This document shows, in pieces, positions 1 to 11,574 of a stretch of 64,000 bases of DNA (within the stretch, counting starts at the first letter, position 1; each line of letters starts with the position of its first letter). The stretch lies in assembly GCA_933228675.1 (NCBI GenBank), contig OW121742.1:128379983-128443982 (forward strand). The letters run 5' to 3'. This DNA comes from Stomorhina lunata. Its lineage: Eukaryota; Arthropoda; Insecta; Diptera; Rhiniidae. A program made the translations under genes and the position numbers. The notes under the pieces are model-generated. The model had not been told where the DNA came from and made no database searches. It saw nothing but the letters and a program-made list of their open reading frames with translations.

Positions 1-920
1 TTATATTTTAAGGTCATTTTATTTCTTATAGCCTTAAAGCAACACGCTTTTTAAACAAATTCTAAAATATTTAGCTTCTTACCAGAATTTTTTTTCAAAA
101 TTAACTTCTGTATTAAAACTTTAAGTTAAATATTTCTAAAGCCAAACCCTTTTGATATTATTCCTTAAAAACTTAACCTAAATTCCTTAGATTAAAATTG
201 CTTTGAAAGTAAATATCTATTTTCAAAATGAATGTGTTCTTGTTTTCTCAATAAGATTTAAGAAATATTCCATCTCCAGCCATTTATTGGCTCTAACTTA
301 AACATGTAAATTGTAGAGCAATATGTTCTTCTTTTTTTTTCTTTGTTTTCATTTTTATACATAAAATATTTTCAATATTAACTTTTTAGACTGTAAATGC
401 AAATTGCTAAAATGGCCGGCGGCAAAAGGAATGGGAAAAACTTTAAATAGGAATAAAATACTCAAACAAAAAAGCAGTTGCTCTACATTGAGATAAATGG
501 AATTCTGGTGAAGATGAGAAAAGAATATGAATAAAAAAACACAAAATCATACATGAAAAGTTATTTTCCAATGCTATCACTCACACACCAAATGAATAAG
601 AGATTGGGAAAAATTTTTTCAATGAAAATGAAAGTTAAATTCTGTTTCGTTTTTTTTTCGGACAACCTTTAAAAAGTTTTTAAAAAAATTGTATTGATTG
701 ATTCATTTTCATTGAATTTGGAGTTCCTTTGTTTTACAAAATAAATGATAAAAATTGCCAAAGGATTAATTACACTGTGAATGCAATTTCTAGGAAACTA
801 TGGAACTTACAGACAAATTTTAACAATGGAAATAACATACTTAGGGCTTTAAATTCAAGGATGTGTATTTATGTCTTTAAAATCTTTTGAAATAAATAGA
901 AATTGATTGATTGATATGAT
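1..920. other. AT-rich DNA, no gene seen
   Basis: AT-rich sequence with many short A and T runs and stop codons in all frames. I see no coding signal, RNA gene or recognisable repeat. It leads directly into the left end of the first F1 element. Confidence 0.6.
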
Positions 921-921
921 C

Positions 922-1850
922 AGAGGTCGGCACGAAGTGTGGCCGTTTTTTATACTTTTAACTAAAATAGGTATTTTTTCAATGTGCAGTTCAGATTTTT
1001 TAAAAAGAAAAAATTTTCTACTGCATTTTTTTAATATTAGAAAAATATAGAATTTTTTTTTATCAAAAATTTTTGTATAGAAAATTTTTTTATGAAAAAT
1101 TTTTGTATAGAAAATTTTTTTATCAAAAATTTTTCAATCGAAAATTTTTTTACCAAAATGTATTCTATAGAAATTTTTTTTATCAAAAATTTTTCTATAG
1201 AATTTTTTTTTATCAAAAACTTTTCTATAGAAAATTTTTTTATCAAAAATTTTTTTATCAAAAAATTTTCTATAGAAAAATTTTTGATAGACAATTTTTT
1301 TATCAAAAATGTTTTAGAAAATTTTTCTACATAAAAATATTTCTGTCAAAAATTTTTCTACATAAAAATATTTCTGTCAAAAATGTTTCTATCAAAATTT
1401 TTCTTTACAAAATATTTTTTTCGAAAATTTTTCTTAAGAAAAAAAATTTTATCGAAAATTTTTCTATAGAAAAAATATTTTAATCAAAAATTTTTCTAGA
1501 AAAGAATGTTTGTATCGAAAATATCAAAAAATAAAAAATATAATTTCTATTTCTAAAAATATTTCTGATTCGGTTACATTTCTTTCAAATCATATATTTC
1601 TTTGTTCTCTCGAACTATGTACAAATTTTGTTGCTATAAATTGGATTTTAATTTTGTTTCTTGTGAATTTTGTTTTTTTTTCTCTCACAAAGCGGCATCA
1701 ACCGACTTTGCTAAAATCCAAATTCCAACTGAATGCTTTTAATACTCATTTTCAAGAGTTTCAATAATGATCGTGTTATTTACGAAAATTATAAAAAGTG
1801 ATCGGCTTCTGGTAGTTTGGGTTGCTACGCCTTGATATGATGTAGAATCT
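922..1850 (+). mobile_element. F1 repeat element, copy A
   Basis: The left end (about 928-1020) carries a GGTCGGCA...GGCCG word, then TACTTTTAACTAAAATAGG and TATTTTTTCAATGTG, which recur at 8.4, 13.3 and 43.9 kb. The array (about 1041-1500) follows in TATCAAAAA orientation. The right module (about 1600-1845) has the TGTTCTCTCGAAC, CAAAGCGGCA, GACTTTGCTAAAATCCAAATT, AATGATCGTG and CGGCTTCTGGT words shared with the other copies. The order of modules is the same in four copies, which is why I treat it as one element. No ORF of transposase or reverse transcriptase type lies inside, so it is presumably non-autonomous. Class unknown. Confidence 0.75.
1041..1500 (+). repeat. 30-bp minisatellite inside F1 copy A
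   Basis: About 15 diverged units built from TTTTTCTATAGAAAA followed by TTTTTTTATCAAAAA. Each unit centres on a CTATAG dyad. The unit length is a multiple of three, so long low-complexity ORFs rich in F, Y, K, I and S open on both strands; they are not genes. Confidence 0.9.
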
Positions 1851-3300
1851 TTTATCATGGGGATCAGGCTTAATTCTTTCGTTTCAGATTTTTTTTGGTT
1901 TTGGTTACTGTTTGAAACATTTATTGTAGCCCGGTGTTTTCCAGCAATCAGCTGCCAAAAGAAAGAAATTTTACCCAGAAAGCTTAATTTATCAAAGAAA
2001 TGCTAAAACAAACATTTTCTAATTAATTGAAAATATTTGTTTTACCATAATTCAGCTATTAGTTATATAAAAGTATCTTTAATGGTGGTTAATGGGTTTT
2101 AAGATTCTCGAACAAATATTTGTTTTATTATATTTATATTGTCGTTATTATTGTTATTCTTCGGAATATCATTAAAATTTCCTTTTACAATCTTTCAGCA
2201 CATTAACACTCTAATCTTTAAAACATTTACCCTTTCTTTTTATGCCATTAGGAAACGTGTCTTTTTTTGTTCATTCCTATTGTTGTCTTTCTCGCCTTTT
2301 GTTCCTTATTTAATATTATATGCCATTTATGAATGGGATACACTTTGTGTGTTCCTCTATTTGACCAACGACCCTTTATAATCATCGTTATTGTATACAT
2401 TTTATCATATCATCAACTTAATTTGCATTCCACACAAAAACACTAACTAAAACATGAATAGACAAACGTTTCAAAAAATAAAAGAAAAACTATAGGAAAA
2501 GCTAGAAAAATATAAAGAAGGAAAAAATTACACATTATATTATGCGATAATGTGTTTGTGTTTGCATATCCTTTTTGATTTTGGAGTGTTTATGGGTGTG
2601 TGTTTGCTTGAGCGTTTTAGTTTAAATAGAAAAAAAAACTTGTCCTTTTTTGTTGTTCCTATATAAATATTGTACACTTTTAAATAAACACTTTTGCTCT
2701 ATTTTTCCATTTAAACATACAAGATATTTATGTGTATATACGTGTTATATAAAAATGCAAAAAAAAAATAATACAAATTTCCAAGTTGTGGCCACTATAA
2801 ACTGATGACAATATTATAAAGTAGGATATAAGTTTGTTCGTTAGATAATTTGTCCGTCTGGCTTTTGTGTGTTTGTAGTGTGTTTATTTGCGTAATATGT
2901 CCAACCGACCGTTAGTGTAAAATAACGTTAACGATGCGAGTAATTTTATGAAGAAAATATGCTTCAACTTTCTACTTCATTAAAACTCTAATACGCATAT
3001 CCTTGTGGTCTTATAGCTGCTGTTGTTGTTGGTCTTTCCTTTGGCCAGTTAAGCCATAAAATTGTAGATACTTGGATGTTAAAGTATTTTACACATAAAA
3101 TATATAAAAGAAATAAGATTGCTAAAATCTTTTGTTAAGCTTTACTTAATATGGAAATTACGAAGGACTGTTGTAAAGAATTATTATAAAAAATAAGTAA
3201 AAATAAAGCTATAATCAACCATGTATGGTCTTTGAGTACCCTACAGAATACCGTCAAAATTTCTTACTTTTACATTCCCTGCACAGTTTAGTTAAGTATT
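1851..3300. other. AT-rich DNA, no gene seen
   Basis: T-rich on the plus strand. An 80-codon open frame at 2139-2381 has hydrophobic, T-driven composition and no recognisable domain, so I do not call it a gene. No repeat family of the window was recognised here. Confidence 0.55.
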
Positions 3301-4245
3301 TTGATACTTTTAACTAAAATAAAAAGGTTCTACTCCATTTTTTTATGTTTTTATCAAAAATTTTTCTATAGAAAATTTTTTTATCAAAAATTTTTCTATA
3401 GAAAATTTTTTTATCAAAAATTTTTCTATAGAAAATTTTTTTATCAAAAATTTTTCTATAGAAAATTTTTATGCAGAAATATTTTCTATCAAAAATTTTT
3501 CTATAGAAAATTTTTTTATCAACAATTTTTCTATAGAAAATTTTTTTATCACAAATTTTTCGATAGAAAATTTTTTATCACAAATTTTTCTATATAAAAT
3601 TTTTTTTCAAAAAGTGTTCTATAGAAATTTTTTTTTTTTCAAAAATTTTTTTGATCAACAATTTTTCTATAAAAATTTATCTTTAGAAAATTTTTTTATC
3701 AGAAATTTTTCTACAGAATTTTTTATCGAAAATTTTTCTATACAAAAATTTTTTTTTTCGAAAATTATTCTATACAAAAATTTTTTTGTCAAAAATTTTT
3801 TATTGAAATTTTTTTTCTAAAATTTTTGTATACACATTTTTTTTATCGATTATTTTTCTATGGAAAAATTTATTGTTCAAAAATATTTTTTATAGATACA
3901 TTTTCATTATCGAAAATTTTTCTATGGAAAAATTTTTGTCGAAAATTTTTCTACAGAAAAATATTTCAATCGAAAGTTTAATAAAAATGGAAAAATATTT
4001 TTATAGAAAATTTTTCTATAGAAAAAAGTTTTTATTGAAAAGTTCTATAGAAAAATTGTTGATAAAAATATTTTTCTATAAAAACATTTGTGATGAAAAT
4101 ATTTTCCTATAGAAAAATTTTTGATAAATAAAAATTTTTGATAAATAAAAATTTTTGATAAATAAAAATTTTCGATACTAAATAGTTTTCCGTAGAAAAA
4201 TTTTCGATAAATATATTTTCGTAGAAAAATTTTAGATAAAAATGT
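3301..4245 (+). mobile_element. F1 partial copy, array reverses direction internally
   Basis: A shortened left end (3304-3355) keeps TACTTTTAACTAAAAT and the CTACTCCATTTTTTTATG word but lacks the intervening TATTTTTTCAATGTG stretch. The array starts at 3356; its first five units (3356-3480) are nearly identical. Units read TATCAAAAA up to about 3850, are mixed to about 4060, and then read TTTTTGATAAA to about 4245. The F1 right module is absent. Confidence 0.75.
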
Positions 4246-4249
4246 ATTT

Positions 4250-4281
4250 ATTTATTACAATAATAAATAATTGTAATAAAT
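4250..4281. repeat. Short perfect inverted repeat (12-bp arms)
   Basis: ATTTATTACAAT (4250-4261) is the exact reverse complement of ATTGTAATAAAT (4270-4281), separated by 8 bases. It lies at the right edge of the F1 array. It may mark an element end, or be chance in AT-rich DNA. Confidence 0.6.
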
Positions 4282-4328
4282 TGGGATCTTTGTGCAATAC
4301 ACTACAGTAAAACAGTCAATTTTATTTT

Positions 4329-4460
4329 TTTTACACCGACAGCGTGTTAATGCTGTAGGGCTTAACGCCGATGGAGGATGCTGTGACAATTAATGGGGCT
4401 CGAACCAAGGTAGATTTTTATATGTTAGCAGTAGACGTGCTTACTAGCTTTAAAAAATTG
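4329..4460 (-). repeat. tRNA-derived SINE-like fragment (weak)
   Basis: Read on the minus strand, the segment contains AAGCTAGTAAGCACGTCTAC followed about 30 bases later by GGTTCGAGCCC (plus coordinates 4396-4406), a good match to an RNA polymerase III B box. The GC content is higher than around it. No cloverleaf can be folded by eye and no intact acceptor stem is visible, so this is a degenerate SINE head or tRNA-like fragment rather than a tRNA gene. Confidence 0.35.
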
Positions 4461-4469
4461 GCTGCGCAT

Positions 4470-6395
4470 TTTATGAATTTTAATATTATTTTCTAAAAAG
4501 TCAAATTAAAGGGTATGATATTAAAACTACACAAACTACACGCCTTATTAAAATGTGTAATAACAGCTTTTCCTTCTACTTAAAAATAAATTTCCTTTTT
4601 AAAAAGAATCATTAGCTACATTACATTCGATCTATTGGACTTAATATATCCCCTTTTATATTATCTTATAACTAAATGCATAAATAAAAAAATATTATTA
4701 TTGAAAAATGTTTTTATCAAACCATAAAAATGAAACAAAATAGAAAATAATAGAAGTGAAGAAAAAAAGTTGGAAAATGAAACTGACTATTCCTTAATGA
4801 TGGTCGTTCATAAGGATTTTTATTTTATTTTGCATTTATTTGATTATAAATATTTTCTACATGAACAGGACCAAGATGGAGAAAGAAAAAGAAATATTGT
4901 TAACAATTTTATACTAAATAAATGTATGTAGTATTGACTCTTAAAAGTATTTACTTTTCCTTTAACGTTGTTATTTCCTGGTTGATAAACAGCAAAAAAT
5001 AAAATGATAATCGATTTAGAAATTACGCAATAATTTAGTGGAAAAAGAGGCCACTTTAGAAAAAAAGGAAAGCACTAAAAAAATATTTACTCTATAAAAA
5101 CCCTTAAACAAGCATTTTAAATATATAAAATAAAAAACCATAAAACGCTTTTTAAGCAAAACCATTAAGTTTATAATTTTGAAAAAAAAAAAAGAAGAAA
5201 TATTTAGTACAATTTATTGAAAAATAGGACTTTTGTTATATTGCTGGGGTATTTATTTATTTTGCTAAATAAAATTTATTATCTTTGTAAGATATTATTT
5301 AAAATGGCCAAAAATACATACATACATATTAACTTTAACATTATAAATAAATGACCTACAAACAAACAAATAACCGTTTTTTCTAAAAATTTCATTTTCA
5401 GGCTCTTTTCAAATTTTTTATTATAATTCATTCTTTGCTTTTTGTTTATTAAACAATAAACCATCTATTATTATTTAGTAGAAATTTTCTCTACATTCCA
5501 AATATTTTAAATTTCGTTTATTCATTTATTCAGTTTTTTTTTTGCTCATACTGTCATTCATTTTCATTTCTACTCGTTTAAATGTTAGATTTTTGGTTTG
5601 AAAACAAAAAAATAAAAGAAATATTGAATTTAATTTTTAAATTTATTTAAAATTCTATATATTGTCTAGTTTATTTCCTATCGTCACTGGGGCTCAGCTT
5701 CATTCATATCTGAAATTTTTATTTAAATATAAAATTTCTTTTTGTCAATTTCTTTTTCATGTGCATAAATACCGAGTTCAGATTATTTGCCTAGCAAATG
5801 GCTAAAATATGAGAAAAATTAAATTTAACAAAATATTATTTTGTACAATTTTTTTCTCCCCAATCAATAAATATCTAAAATCTATCATGATTTTAATTTT
5901 TTTTGTGCATTTATTTTCTGTAGTTATTGTATATTTATCTCGTATTTGTCTACATTCAAAATACTTTAGGCTATTGGATTTTGAAAAAAAAAGAAAAATA
6001 CAAACATTTATCGTTCGTTATTGTTATGATTAAAATTAAATTCAATTTAAAAAAAAGTAAATAATTTTAGAATTTGTATATTTAGACAAAATGTTATTTA
6101 TTTAAATGATGATGTTTTTATATTTACGAATTGAAAATGCGATTTAAGCTGACTTTCGAAGGTGTATTAAATTGAATTCAAATGTGTTAAGAGGGCATTC
6201 TCGACTACTTATCAATTATAACAAAAAAGATTTATGGTTTCGTATTGGGATTTGAAGAGGTATTTAAATTTGTGATTTAACTACTAACTACTACATCACA
6301 AACTAAAACAACGTCTTATTTTAAGACAATGTCTTGTATTAAGACTAAGTCCCACACTAAAACTATTTGGAGGCATACCATAAATTCTCGTCGGA
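4470..6395. other. AT-rich DNA, no gene seen
   Basis: Very AT-rich, with many ATTTATTTA-like runs and short open frames only (longest 74 codons at 5809-6033, with no recognisable domain). No repeat of the named families is seen. Confidence 0.55.
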
Positions 6396-6448
6396 ATTGA
6401 AACCATTACGTAGTTGAATTCCTATAGAAATGGTTTTAGGTTCTAGAG

Positions 6449-6585
6449 CAAAGGTGCCCAAGTCCTATGCGCTTGGTACTCATTTGTATTTGTAAAGCGC
6501 TTAGCTATAGGCTTTGTGTTTCGGTACTCACATACAGCACCCAGCACCAGCGATACAAAATACACAAACAACTTTGTCTTATTAG
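6449..6585. repeat. GC-richer segment, possible DNA transposon end
   Basis: The segment begins GCAAAGGTGCCCAAGTCC, which resembles the loose CAnnGGTG-type ends of some hAT elements, and contains a GCGCTT...AAGCGC inverted pair. No second end or target duplication was located, so the class is only a suggestion. Confidence 0.25.
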
Positions 6586-6841
6586 CAGGCTAGGCAGCCC
6601 ATACCACCAGAAGCCGATGAATTTTTGTAATTTTCGTAAATATCACGATCATTTATGGAACTCGTGAAAATGAGTATTAAAAACATTCGGTTGGAATATG
6701 GATGTTAGCAGAGTCGGTTGGTGCAGCTTTGTTAAAGAAAATATAAAAACGAAATACACAAGAAACAGAATCAAAATCCAATTTATAGCAACCAAATATA
6801 TGGTTTGAGAGAACATAGAAATATAATCTAGAACATTGTTT

Positions 6842-7660
6842 TTATTTTTTGTATAACCTTCACCACCATAGGTGAAAAGGGTATTATAAATTTGTGCTGA
6901 TGTATGTAACGCATAGAAATACTTATTTATCTTTTAGTATACCAATAGGCTTGGAACCACTTTCTGAGTCGATATAGAGATGTCCGTCCATCCGTCTGGA
7001 CGGCTGGCTGGCTGGACCCCCATGTAAAATATGTAATTAAAGTACGGGTCGCATAAAAGATAATTTGATGAAATTTGCACATATCTTTTTTTGATAGTGG
7101 GGGCTATGGGGGCCATGTGTGGGCCATGGCTATTGAAATTCGTCAAAATCGGTCCATTACTTATGGTAGCTTCCCATTTCCCGGAATTGATATTTTGGCC
7201 ACAAATATCAATATTTTTTCATGAAATTTAAACCGATTACTGCTTATGTAAATCAAAATGACTGTACCAATTTTCGTTGAAATCGGTCCACATTTGACCA
7301 TAGCTCCCATACAAATTCTTCTGTCAAAACGCATTAAATGAGACAAAAACGGTCAAAAATCTGAAGATAATGACAATTTTGACAATTTTGAATTTTTTGC
7401 ATACATAATTTTTGTAAAAACTATAATCAATTTACCAAATTTCGAGATAATCGGCAAACATTTGACCCTAGCTCTCATATAAGTCCAAATGATGGAAACA
7501 TTTTAAATATATAAGTTTTGAGAAAATTTTTGTATGATGGCAAAATTTACCTAATATTTATTTTTATACAGGAAAAAGGAGACCTTTGACCTTAGTGGTG
7601 AAGGGTATCGTATGGTCGGGCTTGACCGACTATAGCACTTTCTTAATTGTTATTTTTGTA
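6842..7660 (+). mobile_element. F2 repeat element, full-length copy inside F1
   Basis: The left end carries ACCTTCACCACCATAGGTG and AAAGGGTATTATAAATTTG. Further in are CTGAGTCGATATAGAGATG and GTCCGTCCATCCGTCTGGAC, then the repeated idea of 'ATCGGTCCA...TTGACC...AGCTCCCATA'. The right end reads GTGGTGAAGGGTAT then GGTCGGGCTTGACCGACTAT. Subterminal ACCTTCACC and GGTGAAGGGT words make the ends partly inverted. AACATTGTTT occurs on both sides (6832-6841 and 7661-7670), a candidate 10-bp target-site duplication. Short open frames inside have no recognisable domain. Confidence 0.8.
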
Positions 7661-7739
7661 AACATTGTTTGAAATAAGTGTAACCGAATTTGGAATATTT
7701 TTCGAAACAGAAATAAATTCTAAAATTAGATTTTTTTTT

Positions 7740-8340
7740 ATTTTAGATTTTTGGATGAAAAAATATTTTTAAGATATTTTCGATACAAACCTTTATATAG
7801 AAAAATATTTGATAGAAATATTTGTCTTTGGAAATTTTTTGATAAAAATTATTTTTTAAGGAAAACTTTCCGATAAAAATATTTTTCTGTGAAAATTTTC
7901 AAAAAATATTTTTCTATCGAAAAATTTTCGGTAAAAATTTGTTCTTATAGAAACATTTTTGATAAAAATATTTTTCTATACAAAAATTTTCGATAGAAAT
8001 ATTTTTCTGATAAAAAAAATTTCTATGGAAAAATTTTTGATAAAAAAAATTTCTTTAGAAAATTTGTTCTTATAGAAACATTTTTGATAAAAATATTTTT
8101 CTATACAAAAATTTTCGATAGAAATATTTTTCTGATAAAAAAAATTTCTATGGAAAAATTTTTGATAAAAAAAATTTCTTTAGAAAATTTTTTGAAAAAA
8201 TTAGCTTAGAAAAATTTTCTATAGAAAAATTTTTGATAAAAAAAAATTTTTATAGAAAAATATTTTTGATAAAAAAAAAATTTATTGAAAAATATTTTTG
8301 ATAAAAAAAATTTTTATAGAAATATATTTTTGATAAAAGT
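7740..8340 (-). repeat. 30-bp minisatellite inside F1 copy B
   Basis: Diverged units in TTTTTGATAAA orientation with frequent CTATAGAAAAA dyads. It is more degenerate than the 44-kb array. Confidence 0.85.
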
Positions 8341-8454
8341 TATTGTAAACAATTGAGAAGAAAACTTTTTTAAAACATCAGAACTACACATTGAAAAAAA
8401 TACCTATTTTAGTTAAAAGAATTAAAAACGGCTACCCTGCCGAGATCTTTTTAC

Positions 8455-10790
8455 AACAATGTGCACCCTTGCTCTAAATATTTTGATAGATTCCTGATTC
8501 TAACTTGAATCAAACTCCGTGACCTCAATCTTCTCTACTTAGTTTACATCTGCTATCGTTTGCTTGTTGGGAAATTTTGAAATTTTTGGTGTCACTTAAT
8601 TAGGAATAATTTAAGATTTTATGACAGTCACTGACAACATCAAAGACATTTTTAAATAATAGATCTTTGATGCCAAGTATTCCCACAAAAAATTCCCTAA
8701 CCCAGAAGATTTATCTAAAATCGAATACAAATCCCAGTAGACGATTTTTGGGAGCTTAAAATCAATAAAGACAATTTGTATGTTTCAAAAAGTCTCCAAA
8801 TAGAATTTGTTCGGCATTAAAAAACGTTTATATCAAATCAAATGGAAAACAAGGAAAAAATCACAGCCACTTTTTTTGGATCGTCATTGGCATACAATAT
8901 ATCATCACTCTCACACATACATGAACACATTTACATACATATCCTTAAATATTTGTATATTTGCGAGTGCTAAACAACAAATATTTAAAAAAAAAATATT
9001 TTTCCTTTTTTTTTTGTTCTAAAAGGAAACTACAAGACCTTTGGCAAGTAATAGTATATTCACAAAGTCTAGTCCTTTTTTTGCAAAAAACTGGAAAAAA
9101 GGACCATTATAATATCCAAAATGGTAGGGGGCCAATGAGAGCAAAAACGAAGAAGAAAAAGTAAAATAACAAACTAGCAGCCAAATGACAAACAAATGCC
9201 TTTTAAATGGCAAAGCGCGAAGAAGATGTCAGAAGCCTCCAAGGGATATGGAACAATAAGAAAAACAAATGACAACAACACCGGAAAATCTTTTCGTCTC
9301 AATCGATTTAAACTACATAAGCAAACATATCCCTACAAATACTTAGACAAACAACATATCAGTATTATACTCTTACTTACACATCCTTATGTATTTTCAA
9401 GCACAAACACAGACTCATTGATCCAAATATTTGGAAATGAAATAATTTTTTTTTTTACAATTTAAAGGACATTGAATTTTTCCTCAACATCAAAATATTT
9501 TTACATGAACGTAAGTATTTGCTGGCATTCTGTTAGATTTTATTATACTTTTTACTTATAAGCAAATAAATATTTTTCAAGTAATGACAACAAATCCATT
9601 GGTAAAGTAAGAAAATAAAACATCATCAGGATTTAAAAATAAAAAAATAGAAGCAGCAAAAAATTACATTTTAAAGGCCTCCTAAAGCAAAAGACCAACA
9701 TTTACTTGGACAAAAACTATTGATATAAATGATATAGTGGAAAAGACATCATCAGCCTCTGCAGAAAAAGCATAAACATTTGTTATGCGATTTGCTTTAC
9801 ATTAATTCATAAACATACAAACATATATTTTTTAAAAACTGAAATAGTCCTTTAGGGACACGTTTCAATTACGGCATAAGGGACTTGAAGTTTTGTATGA
9901 GTGAAAAATAAATATAAAAAAATAATAAAAATTTTTTATAAACTCGATACTAGAAATATATAAACCTCTCGCTGAGTCTGTCTGTCTGTCTCTCGGTCTC
10001 TATGCTATGGAGGGATGATTGGGAACAAATATTGGCTGGCGGCTGTACTTCTTTTAGACAATATTTTTTCGTTGTTGTTTATTATTTGGGTTTGTTGCAG
10101 AAAAATTAAAGGCATTTGATAGCCTGAATTTGTAACACAAGAAAAAAAATCCTAAATATATTTTTAAATAAAAATAAATCGATATTTTGGTTTAATATAA
10201 ATGAAGCCCAATATTTATTCATTTCTTAAAATTTAGTATACAATTTGCTTCCAAGTTCTTTGTAATATAAAATTGCTTATTTAAGGTTTAATTTTTTAAA
10301 AAGCCCAATTAATTTATCTGGCTAATGTTGTTTGTTATTTTCATAATTTAATTAGGTTGAGGAATAAATATTGGCTTAAATATTTTTGTTAATTTTAATA
10401 AATAATAAAAATATTCTGAAATATTTTTTGGACAAAAGTTTTTTATTTTTTTTGTTGAAGATTTATGATAAACAAATTAAAAAAGGCAATTTTAAGTGTT
10501 TGCAAGATAAATTTAGTTAATTATAAATTTATAGCTAAATAATAAAATCATATCAGATAAAGCTCTATGTAAGGCTACTAGGAAGGAAATTGAAGAAAAA
10601 GGAATGAAAAATGAATGATAGCATTACTTTACTCTCAGAATTACAGTTAAGTTATACTATATTCTATATATACCTCTAAGTACAAAAACACTCAAATTTC
10701 AAAATTCTATGGATCAGTTTTTATTTTTTTGTTAATTCGGGGTTTTAAAGTGCTTGTCCTACTTATTTTACTATATCTTGCTCAATTTTA
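8455..10790. other. AT-rich DNA with short microsatellites, no gene seen
   Basis: Contains a (GTCT)n tract at 9976-10000 and several short open frames up to 89 codons (9196-9465) without recognisable domains. The 9196 frame has a less biased first half, but no splice or homology support. Confidence 0.5.
9976..10000. repeat. (GTCT)n microsatellite
   Basis: GTCTGTCTGTCTGTCTC with a degenerate continuation. Confidence 0.85.
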
Positions 10791-10795
10791 TTGAA

Positions 10796-11572
10796 AAACA
10801 AGTAAGATGCCCTTCACCATTAAGGTTTAAGGTATTCTTTTTCCTGTATAAAGACAAATATTTGCTTAATTTTGCCATTATTTTCTCAAAACTTATATAT
10901 TTAAACTGTTTTCGTCATTTGGACTTATATGAGAGCTAGGGTCAAAAATGTTTACCGATTATCTCGAAATTTGTAAATTGATTACAGTTGCTACAAAAAT
11001 TATGTATGTAAAAACTAAACTTAAAATTCTCATTATCTTCAGATTTAGAGCGTTTTAGTAGATTTTAGATTTTTGTCCCATTGAGTGCCTTTTGTCAGAA
11101 GAGTTTGTATGTTAGCAATGGTCAAATGTGGACCAATTTCAACGAACTTTGGTATAGTGATTTTAGTTTACATAATCAGTATTTGTTTTAAATTTCATGA
11201 AAAAATATTGATACTTGTGGCCAATATATCAATTCCGAAAAGTGGGACCTATGGGAGGTACCATAAATAATGGACCGATTTTGACGAATTTCAAGAGTCA
11301 TGGTCCCACTATCAAAAAAAATTATCTGTGACAAATTATAATTGCGACCTGTACTTTGATAACATGGTTGACAGGGGTTGACAGGGGTCTAGTCAGCCAT
11401 CCAGCCAGACTTACGGACGGACATCGATAAATCGACTCAGAAAGTGATTCTAAGCCTATTGGTATACTAAAAGATGGGTCTAAGACAAATATTTATATGC
11501 GTTACATACATCAGCACAAACTTATAATACCCTTTCCATCTATGGTGGTGAAGGGTATAATAAACCGGTAGA
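10796..11572 (-). mobile_element. F2 repeat element, full-length reverse copy
   Basis: It matches the 6.84-kb copy on the opposite strand. GCCCTTCACCATTAAGG opens the left side, and GAGAGCTAGGGTCAAAAATG, GGTCAAATGTGGACCAATTT and CGACTCAGAAAGTGATTCTA follow in order. It ends in TATGGTGGTGAAGGGTATAA. Length is nearly the same as the 6.84-kb copy. No clear target duplication was seen. Confidence 0.8.
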
Positions 11573-11574
11573 TA

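Larger units (their letters stand above)
6400..8450 (-). mobile_element. F1 copy B, split by an F2 insertion
   Basis: Reverse orientation. The left end lies at about 8343-8447: GATCTCGGCAGGGTAGCCG on the minus strand, then TTTTAACTAAAATAGG. The array spans 7740-8340 and the right module 6590-6841 (AGAAGCCGATGAATTTTTG, ATCACGATCATT, the GTCGGTTGGTGC word and GTTTGAGAGAACA). Within the array, the stretch at about 7940-8060 is repeated almost exactly at about 8062-8190, a recent internal duplication. The element is interrupted at 6842-7660 by a whole F2 element. Left of 6590, a GC-richer segment (6449-6580) is not part of the F1 copies elsewhere. Confidence 0.75.

Noticed and set aside
1037..1483. 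Long ORFs on both strands encoding F/Y/K/I/S repeats (also at 3.3, 13.6, 24.7, 28.8-29.4, 38.2, 39.6, 40.8, 43.9-44.6, 57.0-58.1 kb)
   Set aside because: They are by-products of the 30-bp unit, which is divisible by three and stop-poor. The frames occur on both strands at the same place, break wherever a unit changes length, and lack any domain.
2139..2381. 80-codon hydrophobic ORF resembling a small membrane protein
   Set aside because: Hydrophobicity is expected from TTT/CTT-rich DNA. No start context, homology or second exon.
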